From: Pseudacidovorax intermedius
Lineage (GTDB): Bacteria; Pseudomonadota; Gammaproteobacteria; Burkholderiales; Burkholderiaceae_C
Length of the DNA stretch: 53,121 nucleotides
Direction: 5' to 3'
Assembly: GCF_001476815.1 (NCBI RefSeq)
Contig: NZ_LDSL01000011.1
Coordinates: 1-53,121 of the forward strand
Part shown: positions 1-7,896 of the stretch, in pieces
How the letters are laid out: every line of letters starts with the position of its first letter
Numbering within the stretch: the stretch's first letter is position 1
Position numbers and translations under genes: made by a program
Notes under the pieces: generated by a model
The model's input: the letters and a program-made list of their open reading frames with translations, nothing else
Database searches by the model: none
What the model was told of the DNA's origin: nothing

Positions 1-2
1 TG

Positions 3-584
3 CTGGACTGGATGCTGCCCGACGGCACCGGCGGCGACGTGCTCGACTGGCTGCGCCACCGCCCGGGCGTGCAGCCGCCGGCCATCGTGCTCACCACCCT
101 GGCCGACGAGGCGCAGGTGGTGGACGGCCTGAACAGCGGCGCCGACGACTACCTCATCAAGCCGGCCCGTCCGGCCGAACTGCTGGCCCGCATCAGCGCG
201 CTGGTGCGGCGCACCCGCAGCCGCGGCCCGCAGGTGCTGTCGCTGGGCGGCTACCGGGTGGACCTGCTGCAGCACCGCATCGCCTTCGACGGCCGGAGCG
301 CCGAGCTGACCCAGAAGGAATTCGACCTGGCGGTCTACCTCTTCCAGAACCCGCACGTGCTGCTGTCGCGCGAGCATCTGCTCAACCGCGTCTGGGGCAA
401 GACCGCCGACGTCACCACGCGCACGGTGGACACCCACATCAGCCGCCTGCGCCGCAAGCTCGCACTGGATGGCGACGGCCCGCTCAAGCTGACGCCCGTC
501 TACGGCCGCGGCTACCGGCTGGACGCGGAGTCCGGCACCGGCGAGGACGACCTGCCGGAGGGCGGCGCCGAGGTGGCGCATTGA
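3..584 (+). CDS. OmpR-family response regulator (5' end outside window)
   Basis: The visible 193 codons cover most of a receiver domain and a complete C-terminal winged-helix DNA-binding domain of the OmpR/PhoB type. The phosphoacceptor aspartate lies in LDWMLPDG right at the window edge, the conserved switch threonine in IVLTT, and the conserved lysine in LIKPARP. The effector domain (about the last 100 residues) has the usual EFDLAVYL helix and the VDTHISRLRRKL recognition helix with the GRGYRL wing. The true start lies upstream of base 1, so the ATG at 12 is internal. Its kinase partner is not visible; it could be upstream, or one of the kinases encoded at 3421-6311, but a gap of about 200 bases separates it from that block. 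Family assignment is firm, target genes unknown. Confidence 0.93.
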   Translation: MDWMLPDGTGGDVLDWLRHRPGVQPPAIVLTTLADEAQVVDGLNSGADDYLIKPARPAELLARISALVRRTRSRGPQVLSLGGYRVDLLQHRIAFDGRSAELTQKEFDLAVYLFQNPHVLLSREHLLNRVWGKTADVTTRTVDTHISRLRRKLALDGDGPLKLTPVYGRGYRLDAESGTGEDDLPEGGAEVAH

Positions 585-792
585 CGGGGCGAGCGGGTGA
601 GCGAGGCGCAGCGGGTCTGGCGGACGGACGCCCGCAGATCCGATGGCCCCCGCCTTGCGTACCTATGGATACGGCAATGGCTGACAGCGACCGGCGCCGG
701 CCCCTCCTAGAATTTTTGCGCTGCTCTCCGACAGACCCGCATCCCGCGACGCCACGGCCGCAGAAGCACAACAATATTTAAGGGCCCCACCC

Positions 793-1638
793 ATGAAACA
801 GGAGACCGCGGCCCTCGTCCGGGCGTTGCGCGACAACCCCGCCGCCATCGTCGAGGAATGGCTGCGCGAGCTGCAGGCCAGCCAGGGCAGCCTGCATGCC
901 AGCGCCAAGGCCGAGGCCGCCGCCCTGGCGGACGGCCTGCGCAGCGCCCTCGAGGCCGACGCCGACCCCGAATCCCTGCAAGGCCCCGGCTGGCGCGGCC
1001 TGCGCGCCACCCTGGAGCAGCTGTCCGCCAGCCGCGCCGCCAAGGGCGACGCCGCCAGCGCCACCGCCGTGTTCGTGCAGGCGCTCAAGAAACCCCTGTT
1101 CACCCGCCTGCAGCAGGCCTGCGCCCAAGACCCGCAGGTCCTCGCCCGCGCGCTGTGGGCCCTGTCCACCCTGGTGGACCGCCTGGCGCAGCACACGCTC
1201 GACACCTTCCAGCAGACCCGCGAGGAGGTCATCCGCCGCCAGCAGGAAGACCTGCTGGAGCTGTCCACCCCCGTGGTCAAGCTGTGGGACGGCGTGCTGG
1301 CCGTACCCATGATCGGCACGCTGGACAGCAACCGCACGCAGGTCGTCATGGAGACCCTGCTGCAGACGGTGATGGACACCGGCTCGGAGCTGGCCATCAT
1401 CGACATCACCGGCGTGCCCACGGTGGACACGCTGGTGGCGCGCCACCTGCTCAAGACCGTCACCGCCATCCGGCTGATGGGCGCGGACTGCATCATCAGC
1501 GGCATCCGGCCGCAGATCGCGCAGACCATCGTGCACCTGGGAATCGACCTGCAGGGCATCACGACCAAGGCCACGCTGGCCGATGCCCTGGCCCAGGCCC
1601 TGCGCACCAACGGCTGGCGCATCAGCCGCGAGGACTGA
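793..1638 (+). CDS. rsbR: RsbR-like stressosome protein (N-terminal sensor region plus STAS domain)
   Basis: 281 residues. The N-terminal ~150 residues are helical and resemble the RsbR N-terminal (globin-like) sensory domain family; residues ~160-275 form a STAS domain. The motif [10 protein letters not shown] (Thr206 in the first part) aligns with the phosphorylated Ser of RsbS-type proteins, and [10 protein letters not shown] is the second conserved RsbR segment. In Bacillus, RsbR and RsbS build the stressosome scaffold that sequesters the RsbT kinase; here RsbS, RsbT and a phosphatase follow directly, so the same job is inferred. The start ATG at 793 follows a roughly 200-base intergenic stretch that should carry the promoter. 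No haem or ligand residue can be assigned from sequence alone. Confidence 0.88.
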   Translation: MKQETAALVRALRDNPAAIVEEWLRELQASQGSLHASAKAEAAALADGLRSALEADADPESLQGPGWRGLRATLEQLSASRAAKGDAASATAVFVQALKKPLFTRLQQACAQDPQVLARALWALSTLVDRLAQHTLDTFQQTREEVIRRQQEDLLELSTPVVKLWDGVLAVPMIGTLDSNRTQVVMETLLQTVMDTGSELAIIDITGVPTVDTLVARHLLKTVTAIRLMGADCIISGIRPQIAQTIVHLGIDLQGITTKATLADALAQALRTNGWRISRED

Positions 1639-1645
1639 GGCCGGC

Positions 1646-2026
1646 ATGGACCGCATTCCCATTCTGCGGATGGGCCAGACGCTGCTGGTCACCATCCAGA
1701 TCGACATGCAGGACCAGACGGCCATGGCCCTGCAGGAAGACCTGGCCCAGCGCATCGCGGCCACCGGCGCCAATGGCGTGCTGATCGACATCTCGGCGCT
1801 GGAGGTGGTCGATTCCTTCATCGGCCGCATGCTCAGCATCATCTCGGGCGTGGCCCGCGTGCTGTCGGCCACCGCCGTGGTGGTGGGCATGCAGCCGGCC
1901 GTGGCGATCACGCTGGTGGAGCTGGGCCTGTCGCTGGACGGCGTGCGCACCGCGCTGGACGTCGAGCGCGGCATGGCCCTGCTCGACCGGCTGCGCCAGC
2001 CGCACGGGGTGCGCCGTGGCGCCTGA
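1646..2026 (+). CDS. rsbS: RsbS-like STAS domain antagonist
   Basis: 126 residues, essentially one STAS domain. The segment [16 protein letters not shown] is very close to the RsbS signature of Bacillus; Ser50 (in DISAL) is the expected phosphorylation site for the RsbT kinase. The ATG at 1646 lies 7 bases past the rsbR stop and fits the family length; an upstream in-frame ATG at 1583 would run inside rsbR and is rejected. The 3' end overlaps the next gene by 11 bases, which indicates translational coupling. In known systems the RsbR-RsbS complex holds RsbT until stress triggers phosphorylation and release. Confidence 0.92.
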   Translation: MDRIPILRMGQTLLVTIQIDMQDQTAMALQEDLAQRIAATGANGVLIDISALEVVDSFIGRMLSIISGVARVLSATAVVVGMQPAVAITLVELGLSLDGVRTALDVERGMALLDRLRQPHGVRRGA

Positions 2027-2420
2027 GCCCACCGGCACCCTGCCGCTCGCCAGCGAGCCGCACATCGTGCAGAGCCGCCAGGTGGTGCGCGCCCTGTGCC
2101 AGGAACTGCGCTTCTCCCTGGTGGAGCAGACCAAGATGATCACCGCCGCCAGCGAGCTGTCGCGCAACACGCTGATCCACGGCGGCGGCGGCCGCATGCA
2201 CTGGGCCGTGCTGCAGGAAGGCGCGCGCCGCGGCCTGCAGCTGCGCTTCGAGGACGAGGGCCCGGGCATCGCCGACATCGGCCTGGCCATGTCCGACGGC
2301 TACACCTCCGGCGGCGGCATGGGCCTGGGCCTGCCGGGCAGCAAGCGGCTGGTGCACGACTTCGACATCCGGTCCACGCCCGGCCAGGGCACCTGCGTGA
2401 GCATCGTGAAGTGGAAGTGA
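2016..2420 (+). CDS. rsbT: RsbT-like serine/threonine switch kinase
   Basis: 134 residues forming a single GHKL ATPase domain of the RsbT/RsbW type. The N box is in [13 protein letters not shown], the G1 box is DEGPGI, and the G2 region is [14 protein letters not shown], which is characteristic of RsbT. GTG at 2016 is the best start, because it gives the normal family length and overlaps the end of rsbS by 11 bases. RsbT normally phosphorylates RsbS and RsbR and then, once freed, activates a phosphatase (RsbU) or another output. No RsbU-type phosphatase with an RsbT-binding domain is seen here; the next gene is an RsbX/SpoIIE type, so the downstream target is open. Confidence 0.92.
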   Translation: MAPEPTGTLPLASEPHIVQSRQVVRALCQELRFSLVEQTKMITAASELSRNTLIHGGGGRMHWAVLQEGARRGLQLRFEDEGPGIADIGLAMSDGYTSGGGMGLGLPGSKRLVHDFDIRSTPGQGTCVSIVKWK

Positions 2421-3424
2421 TCCGCGGCTGGACCCACCGGGCCTTCCCCATCGCCGACCTGAGCTTCGTCGGCGAGGCGCGCCGCCACGTCGTGCGCCTG
2501 GCGGCCGAGCTGGGCTGGCCCGACCACGACGGCGCCCGCGCCGCCCTGGTGGCCACCGAGCTGGCCACCAACCTCGCCAAGCATGCGCGCGAGGGCCAGC
2601 TGCTGGTGGCCGCGCGCGCAGCGCTGAACGACATCGAGCTGATCGCCGTCGACCGCGGCCCCGGCATGGCGGACGTGCCGCGCTCCATGCGCGACGGCTA
2701 CTCCACCGCCGCCACCGCCGGCACCGGCCTGGGCGCCATCGCCCGCCAGAGCGACGGCGTCGACCTGCATTCCGCCCCCGGCCTGGGCACCACCTGCGTC
2801 GCGCGCATCCGGCCGCAGGGCGCACCGGCGCCGCGGCCCTCGGCCTTCGACTGGGGCGCTGTATGCGTGCCGGTGCGCGGCGAGACCGCCTGCGGCGATG
2901 GCTGGCTGCTGGCCTTCGAGGGCCGGCGCGCCGCCGCCCTGCTGGCCGACGGCCTGGGCCACGGGCCGGACGCCGAGCGCGCCGCCCAGGTGGCGCTGGA
3001 CGTCTTCGGCGACCGCGTCTTCGACGACGCCGGCCGGGCCATGCAGGCCATGCACGAGGCGCTGCGCACCACGCGCGGCGCCGCCGTGCTCGGCCTGTGG
3101 ATGGACGGCGACGAGGTGCGCCACACCGGCGCCGGCAACGTCGCCGGCCGCCTGGTCTCCGGCACCGCCGACCGGGCGCTGGTCACCGCCCACGGCACCA
3201 TGGGCCTGCAGGTGCGCCGCTTCGACCTGGCCGTCACGCCGCGCCCGCCGCATGCGCTGGCCGTGCTGCACAGCGACGGCGTGCAGACGCGCTGGCCCGC
3301 CAGCGCCCTGGCGCCGCTGCTTGCGCGCGACCCGGTGCTGCTGGCGGCCCGCATCTACGCCGACTATTCGCGCGGCCGCGACGATGCCTGCGTGCTCGTG
3401 CTGCGCCCGGGAGCGCCGTCATGA
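2417..3424 (+). CDS. GHKL ATPase-SpoIIE phosphatase fusion (RsbX-like)
   Basis: 335 residues from the GTG at 2417, which overlaps the rsbT stop by 4 bases; a GTG at 2411 in the same frame is also possible. The first ~130 residues are a second RsbT/RsbW-like ATPase domain (ELATNLAKHA, DRGPGM, and a short TGLGAI G2 region). Residues ~150-335 are a PP2C/SpoIIE phosphatase domain with ADGLGHG, GAGNVAG and the metal-binding GRDDAC segment near the end. RsbX in Bacillus is the phosphatase domain only and resets RsbR and RsbS by dephosphorylation. The fusion places kinase-like and phosphatase domains in one chain; the same architecture is known in proteobacterial stressosome clusters. Which STAS protein it acts on is inferred from gene order. 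Confidence 0.88.
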   Translation: MIRGWTHRAFPIADLSFVGEARRHVVRLAAELGWPDHDGARAALVATELATNLAKHAREGQLLVAARAALNDIELIAVDRGPGMADVPRSMRDGYSTAATAGTGLGAIARQSDGVDLHSAPGLGTTCVARIRPQGAPAPRPSAFDWGAVCVPVRGETACGDGWLLAFEGRRAAALLADGLGHGPDAERAAQVALDVFGDRVFDDAGRAMQAMHEALRTTRGAAVLGLWMDGDEVRHTGAGNVAGRLVSGTADRALVTAHGTMGLQVRRFDLAVTPRPPHALAVLHSDGVQTRWPASALAPLLARDPVLLAARIYADYSRGRDDACVLVLRPGAPS

Positions 3425-4335
3425 CCGCCGCACCCGCCGACGACCGGGCCGCCCGCCTGCAGGCCGCCGAGTCCGAGGTCGCCCAGCTGCGCGCCGAACT
3501 GGACGAGACCAACCGCGGCGTGGTCGCGCTCTATGCCGAACTGGACGAGCAGGCCAACCAGCTCAAGCAGGCGACCGAACTCAAGAGCCGCTTCCTGGCC
3601 TACATGAGCCACGAGTTCCGCACGCCGGTCAACGCCATCCGCAGCATCGCGCGGCTGCTGACCGACGAGGTGGACGGCCCGCTCACCGACGAGCAGCGCC
3701 GCCAGGTGCAGTTCATCCAGACCTCGGCCGTCGAATTCGCCGAGATGGTGGACGACCTGCTGGACCTGGCCAAGATCGAGGCCGGCCGGGTGGAAATCTC
3801 GCCCGCCTGGTTCGAGATGGTGGACCTGTTCTCGGCCCTGCGCGGCATGTTCCGCCCCATGCTGGAGAACCAGCAGGTCACGCTCACCTTCGAGGAGCCG
3901 GCCGACCTGCCGCGCCTGTACACCGACGACCGCAAGCTGTCGCAGATCCTGCGCAACTACGTCTCCAACGCGCTCAAGTTCACCCCGCAGGGCGAGGTGC
4001 GCATCGCCGCCAGCCGGATCGACGGCGACCGCGTGCGCTTCGCCGTCAGCGACACCGGCATCGGCATCGCGAAAGAGCACCAGGCCGCCGTGTTCGACGA
4101 CTTCTCGCAGGTCGACTCGCCGGTGCAGAAGCGCCTGCGCGGCACCGGCCTGGGCCTGGCGCTGTGCCGCCAGCTGGCCGGCCTGCTGGGCGGCGAGGTG
4201 GGCGTGGAGAGCGAACTGGGCCGAGGCTCGACCTTCTGGCTCGTGCTGCCGGTGCAGCTGCCCGGGGGCGCGGCACCGCGGGGCGCGGACGCGCAACCGC
4301 CATCGCCGGAGGCCGCATGGAAACCAGCGGCGTGA
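3421..4335 (+). CDS. Soluble sensor histidine kinase
   Basis: 304 residues. It starts with a predicted coiled coil (about residues 8-55, rich in heptad Leu/Ala and Glu), followed by HisKA with the phosphorylated His64 in YMSHEFRTPV, and a HATPase_c domain with the N box RNYVSNALKF, G1 DTGIGI and G2 GTGLGLAL. There is no signal peptide, membrane segment or separate sensor domain, so the signal probably comes from a partner protein; the neighbouring RsbRST products are the obvious candidates. The ATG at 3421 overlaps the phosphatase gene by 4 bases and the next kinase overlaps its own end by 19 bases, so the genes are co-translated. This kinase may be the output of the partner switch, or an added input to it. 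Confidence 0.9.
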   Translation: MTAAPADDRAARLQAAESEVAQLRAELDETNRGVVALYAELDEQANQLKQATELKSRFLAYMSHEFRTPVNAIRSIARLLTDEVDGPLTDEQRRQVQFIQTSAVEFAEMVDDLLDLAKIEAGRVEISPAWFEMVDLFSALRGMFRPMLENQQVTLTFEEPADLPRLYTDDRKLSQILRNYVSNALKFTPQGEVRIAASRIDGDRVRFAVSDTGIGIAKEHQAAVFDDFSQVDSPVQKRLRGTGLGLALCRQLAGLLGGEVGVESELGRGSTFWLVLPVQLPGGAAPRGADAQPPSPEAAWKPAA

Positions 4336-6311
4336 TCCACAGCACCATCGACCGCGGCGCCCACCGCATCCTGGTGGTGGACGACCATCCCACCACCCGC
4401 TATTCCACCGCGCGCACGCTGCGCGCCGCCGGCTTCGCCACCGAGGAGGCGGGCACCGGCGGCCAGGCCCTGGGCATGGCGGCGCAGGGCATGTCGGCCG
4501 TGGTGCTGGACGTGCACCTGCCCGACATCGACGGCTTCGAGGTCTGCCGCCGCCTGCGCGAGGACCCGCGCACCGCCAGCCTGCCGGTGATCCACCTGTC
4601 GGCCACCTTCGTGCAGGACCGCGACAAGGTGACCGGCCTGAACGCCGGCGCCGACGCCTACCTGGTGCACCCGGCCGAACCGGCGGTGCTGGTGGCCACG
4701 CTGCAGGCGCTGATCCGCGCGCGCAGCGCCGAGGAGCGCCTGCGCCAGAGCGAAAGCCGCTTCCGCGCCATCTACAACCAGGTGCCCGACGGCATGGCCC
4801 TGCTCGATGCCGAAGGCCGCTTCGACGACGTCAACCCGGCCCTGGCCACGCTGCTGGGCCGCGCGCCCGATGCGCTCGTGGGCGGGCGGCTCGACGCGCT
4901 GGCGCGGACGCAGGATGCCGCGGCCGTGCGCGACTTCGTCGCCCAGGCCGTGGCGGCCAGCGGCAGTGCCGCGGGCAATGTGTCGCGCGCCGAGTTCCCG
5001 CTGCTGCATGCCGACGGCCACGAGGTGCCGCTGGCCTGGAGCCTGTCGCCGCACGGCACCACCGGCCTGCTGGTGGCCGTGGCCGTGGACATCGCCGAGC
5101 GTCTGGCCCTGGAGCGTGCGCGCCAGGAGGTGCTGGAGCGCGAGCAGGCCGCCCGCGCCATGGCCGAGCGCCACAGCCGCACCAAGGACGACTTCGTGGC
5201 CGTACTCTCGCACGAGTTGCGCACACCGCTCAACGCCATCAGCGGCTGGGTGCACATCCTGCAGAAGCACGGCGGCCGGCCCGACCTGATGGGCAAGGCG
5301 CTGGACGCCATCGCCCGCAGCGTCAAGGCGCAGAGCCGCATCATTGCGGACATCCTGGACGTGTCGCGCGTCAACGCCGGCAAGCTGCGGCTGCACCGCG
5401 AATGGGCCGACCCGGCGGAACTGACCCGCGCCGCCATCGACGCGCTCAAGGACGACATCGCCGCCCGCGCGCTGGACGTGGCGCTGGCGGCGGACGAGGC
5501 GGGCAGCCGCCCCGCCTGGCTGGACCCGACGCGCTACCAGCAGGTGGTGTGGAACCTGCTGAACAACGCCATCAAGTTCTCGCCGCCGCGCGGTCGCATC
5601 GACGTCGTGCTGCACCGCGAGGGCCGGCGGCTGGTACTGCGCGTGCAGGACCAGGGCCAGGGCATCGCGGCCGACTTCCTGCCGCACCTGTTCGACCGCT
5701 TCGCGCAGAGCGACGCGCCCGACAACCGGCACCATGGCGGCCTCGGCCTGGGCCTGTCCATCGTGCGGCGCCTGGCCGAGCTGCACGGCGGCGCGGCCGA
5801 GGCCCACAGCGAGGGCGAAGGCCGCGGTGCCCGCCTGACGGTGCAGTTCGACGTCGAGCCCGACGCCGACAGCCAGGCCGCCGCCGGCGCGCCCCAGCCC
5901 GCGGCCGCCCCGGCCAGTGCCGACCGCGACCGGCCGCTGGCCGGCCAGCAGGTGTTGGCGGTGGAGGACAACCCCGACGCCGCCGAGATGCTGCAGATCG
6001 TGCTGCACGAGGCCGGCGCCCAGGTTCAGGTGGTGAACGACTACGACGCCGCGCTCGCCGCGGTGGGCGCCCGTTGGCCCACGCTGGTGGTCAGCGACAT
6101 CGGCCTGCCCGGGCGCGACGGCTACGAGCTGGTGCGCGCGCTGCGCCGCCTGGAGGCCGAAGCCGGCCGCGCGCGCACGCGCTGCGTAGCCCTCACCGCC
6201 TTCTCCCGCCCCCAGGACCAGGAGCGCGCGCTGGAGGCCGGCTTCGACGCGCACGTGTCCAAGCCGCTGGACACCCACCTGCTGCTGGCGGCGTTGCGCG
6301 AAGGCGGCTGA
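4317..6311 (+). CDS. Hybrid histidine kinase, REC-PAS-HisKA-HATPase-REC
   Basis: 664 residues. Domain order: receiver 1 (about 17-132, Asp65 in VLDVHLPD), PAS (about 145-260), HisKA (ATT-like FVAVLSHELRTPL near residue 300), HATPase_c (N box VWNLLNNAIKF, G1 DQGQGI, G2 GLGLGLSI) and receiver 2 (about 540-660, Asp in VVSDIGLPG, Lys in VSKPLD). No membrane segment is seen. In receiver 1 the normally invariant Lys before Pro is His118 (AYLVHPAEP), so its phosphorylation switching may be altered; receiver 2 is canonical. ATG at 4317 overlaps the previous kinase gene by 19 bases. It is the last gene of the rsb block; the downstream toxin-antitoxin pair begins after 79 bases with its own operator-like palindrome. 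Confidence 0.9.
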   Translation: METSGVIHSTIDRGAHRILVVDDHPTTRYSTARTLRAAGFATEEAGTGGQALGMAAQGMSAVVLDVHLPDIDGFEVCRRLREDPRTASLPVIHLSATFVQDRDKVTGLNAGADAYLVHPAEPAVLVATLQALIRARSAEERLRQSESRFRAIYNQVPDGMALLDAEGRFDDVNPALATLLGRAPDALVGGRLDALARTQDAAAVRDFVAQAVAASGSAAGNVSRAEFPLLHADGHEVPLAWSLSPHGTTGLLVAVAVDIAERLALERARQEVLEREQAARAMAERHSRTKDDFVAVLSHELRTPLNAISGWVHILQKHGGRPDLMGKALDAIARSVKAQSRIIADILDVSRVNAGKLRLHREWADPAELTRAAIDALKDDIAARALDVALAADEAGSRPAWLDPTRYQQVVWNLLNNAIKFSPPRGRIDVVLHREGRRLVLRVQDQGQGIAADFLPHLFDRFAQSDAPDNRHHGGLGLGLSIVRRLAELHGGAAEAHSEGEGRGARLTVQFDVEPDADSQAAAGAPQPAAAPASADRDRPLAGQQVLAVEDNPDAAEMLQIVLHEAGAQVQVVNDYDAALAAVGARWPTLVVSDIGLPGRDGYELVRALRRLEAEAGRARTRCVALTAFSRPQDQERALEAGFDAHVSKPLDTHLLLAALREGG

Positions 6312-6360
6312 ACCGCTTGCGCCGGGAAAAGCGAGGACCGTCGAAGCTCCTTTAGACTGC

Positions 6361-6372
6361 GCAGAATTCTGC
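6361..6372. promoter_or_regulatory. Perfect 12-base palindrome, candidate antitoxin operator
   Basis: GCAGAATTCTGC is perfectly self-complementary, AT-richer than the surroundings, and lies 18 bases before the antitoxin start, just 3' of a TAGACT sequence (6353-6358) that resembles a -10 box. Phd/YefM antitoxins usually autoregulate by binding such palindromes over their own promoter. A ribosome-binding site (AAGGAG) follows at about 6379. Function is inferred from position only. Confidence 0.45.
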
Positions 6373-6390
6373 AATCTCAAGGAGCCGGCC

Positions 6391-6714
6391 ATGGGCTTTT
6401 CAGCCAGCGACGTCGTGCCTTTCACCCAGGCACGCGCCAACCTTTCCGAGTTGGCCGACCAGGCCAAGGCCGGCGCCGAAAAGATCATCACCAAGAACGG
6501 CGAGAGCTATGTCGCGCTCATCGACGCCGACCGGCTGGACTACTACCACCGCCTGGAGCGCGAGCGCATCCACCTGCTGCTGATCGAGGATGCCCGACGC
6601 GGCATCGCCGACCTCAAGGCCGGCCGCACTTACGGTGCCGATGCGGCCATCGCTCAGCTGCAGCAGCGCCGCGCGGCCGCCCCTACTGGCAAGGCCACCA
6701 AGAAGCGTGGCTGA
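6391..6714 (+). CDS. Phd/YefM-family antitoxin
   Basis: 107 residues. The N-terminal half has the Phd/YefM fold signature: VVPFTQARANLSELADQA followed by KIITKNGESYVALID, the DNA-binding dimer part. The C-terminal half is the extended region that would wrap the toxin, ending in a basic tail (KKRG). The start ATG at 6391 has an AAGGAG Shine-Dalgarno 7 bases upstream. It overlaps the toxin gene by 8 bases, the normal arrangement for type II toxin-antitoxin pairs. Expected to neutralise the next gene's product and repress the pair's promoter. Confidence 0.88.
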   Translation: MGFSASDVVPFTQARANLSELADQAKAGAEKIITKNGESYVALIDADRLDYYHRLERERIHLLLIEDARRGIADLKAGRTYGADAAIAQLQQRRAAAPTGKATKKRG

Positions 6715-7093
6715 GGCTCTGCATCGGGTCGAACTGACCGCGAGCTTCCTGGAGCGGCTGGACGCCATCGAGGCTTTTCTCGTCGAAGCCGATGCGGCTT
6801 TCGCCTTCGATGGGCTGCTGGCCGGCCTGCGTTCCACGGTCATCCCCAATCTGGCGCGGTTCCCCCGCCTCGGCAGGCGCTGCCTGGACAACCCGCCGCA
6901 GTCTGCGGAAGCACTGGCCCAACTCGCAGCACTGCCAGCCGGCGCAGCCAGCGCTCTGCGCGAGTATCTGCATGGCGACTACCTGATGCTCTACACCGTC
7001 ATGGACGCCAGTGCGACGGTCTATCTGCTGTCCATCCGGCACCACCGCCAGCTTTCATTCGACTTCGCCCGCCTGTGGCCGGGCGCCAACTGA
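6707..7093 (+). CDS. RelE/ParE-family toxin
   Basis: 128 residues from a GTG at 6707 that overlaps the antitoxin end by 8 bases; an upstream ATG at 6590 would lie inside the antitoxin and is not used. The chain begins HRVELTASFLERLDAIEAFL, like RelE/ParE plasmid-stabilisation toxins, and ends with the typical YLLSIRHHRQLSFD strand, where basic residues (His-His-Arg) match the active-site side of the fold. At 128 residues it is slightly longer than most ParE proteins (90-105). Whether it cleaves mRNA (RelE) or targets gyrase (ParE) cannot be decided from sequence. Confidence 0.82.
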   Translation: MAEALHRVELTASFLERLDAIEAFLVEADAAFAFDGLLAGLRSTVIPNLARFPRLGRRCLDNPPQSAEALAQLAALPAGAASALREYLHGDYLMLYTVMDASATVYLLSIRHHRQLSFDFARLWPGAN

Positions 7094-7191
7094 GCGCGCG
7101 CCCGAGGCCGCCGTTCATGTCCGGTCAGGGCAAGCGCCCTATGCTCCGCGCGACGCCGCCGCCGGCGGTTCCCTGCATGCGCCTTCGCTCC

Positions 7192-7731
7192 ATGAACGTT
7201 CCACCTGCCACCCGCCTCTCCACGCGACGCGACGCGTCCCTCTCGCGCCGCCATGCCCTGCTCGCCGCCGCCGCCCTGCTGGGCACGGCCGCTTGGCCCG
7301 TGCTGGCCGACGAGGCGCGTCTGGGCGTGGGCGCCGCGCTGCCGCCGCTGTCGGTCAACGACCAGTTCGACAGGCCAGTGAGCATCGATGCCGGCACCCG
7401 CGTGCTGCTCTTCGCCGCCGACAAGGCCGCGGGCGACATCGCCACCGAGGTGCTGCGCCCGCATCCCGAGGTGCTGGCCCAGCAGCGGCTGGTGTACCTG
7501 GCGGACATCAGCGGCATGCCGGCCGTCATCACCCGCATGTTCGCGCTGCCCAAGATGCGCGAGCTGCCCTTCCCCGTGGGCCTGGTGCGCGACGCGGCCC
7601 TCACCGCGGCCCTGCCCCGGCAGGCGGGCGCGCTGACCTGGATCGCGCTGGACCAGGGCACGGTGCGCAGCGTCGAGACGCTGCCGGACGCCGCCGCGCT
7701 GCGCAGCCGCCTCGGCCTGCCGGCGAACTGA
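7192..7731 (+). CDS. Exported thioredoxin-fold protein of unknown function
   Basis: 179 residues from ATG 7192 (ATG 7177 and 7075 are in-frame alternatives). An N-terminal signal with SLSRRHALLAAAALL and a cleavage site after VLA (a twin-arginine pair is present, so Tat export is possible) precedes a mature chain of about 145 residues. The mature start (LGVGAALPPLSVNDQFDRPV) and the strand pattern of the rest resemble AhpC/TSA-like thioredoxin folds, but no CxxC or peroxidatic Cys is visible, so ordinary redox activity is unlikely. Relatives are common in Burkholderiales under uninformative names. It stands alone between the toxin and the LOV kinase; whether it belongs with either is unknown. 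Confidence 0.65.
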   Translation: MNVPPATRLSTRRDASLSRRHALLAAAALLGTAAWPVLADEARLGVGAALPPLSVNDQFDRPVSIDAGTRVLLFAADKAAGDIATEVLRPHPEVLAQQRLVYLADISGMPAVITRMFALPKMRELPFPVGLVRDAALTAALPRQAGALTWIALDQGTVRSVETLPDAAALRSRLGLPAN

Positions 7732-7896
7732 TGCGCCCGGCGCGGTCCGCCGTCGCATGGCGGGCAAGGCCTGGGCGCGCCACGGCGCTCGCCGGGCTGT
7801 AGGACAAAGGCGGCACACGACAGGCCCCAACGCCCGCCTCCCGCAGAATCGGCAGCCGCCGCGGGACCATCCGCCCCACCTCTGCCGAGGCCGACC

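Noticed and set aside
681-713. CTGACA and TAGAAT as a promoter for rsbR
   Set aside because: The spacing is about 21 bases, too long for a normal sigma-70 promoter, so it was not listed as a feature.
2898-4316. Long upstream extension of the hybrid kinase frame
   Set aside because: The upstream part is Arg/Ala/Pro-rich shadow sequence; the real protein starts at ATG 4317 where the receiver domain begins.
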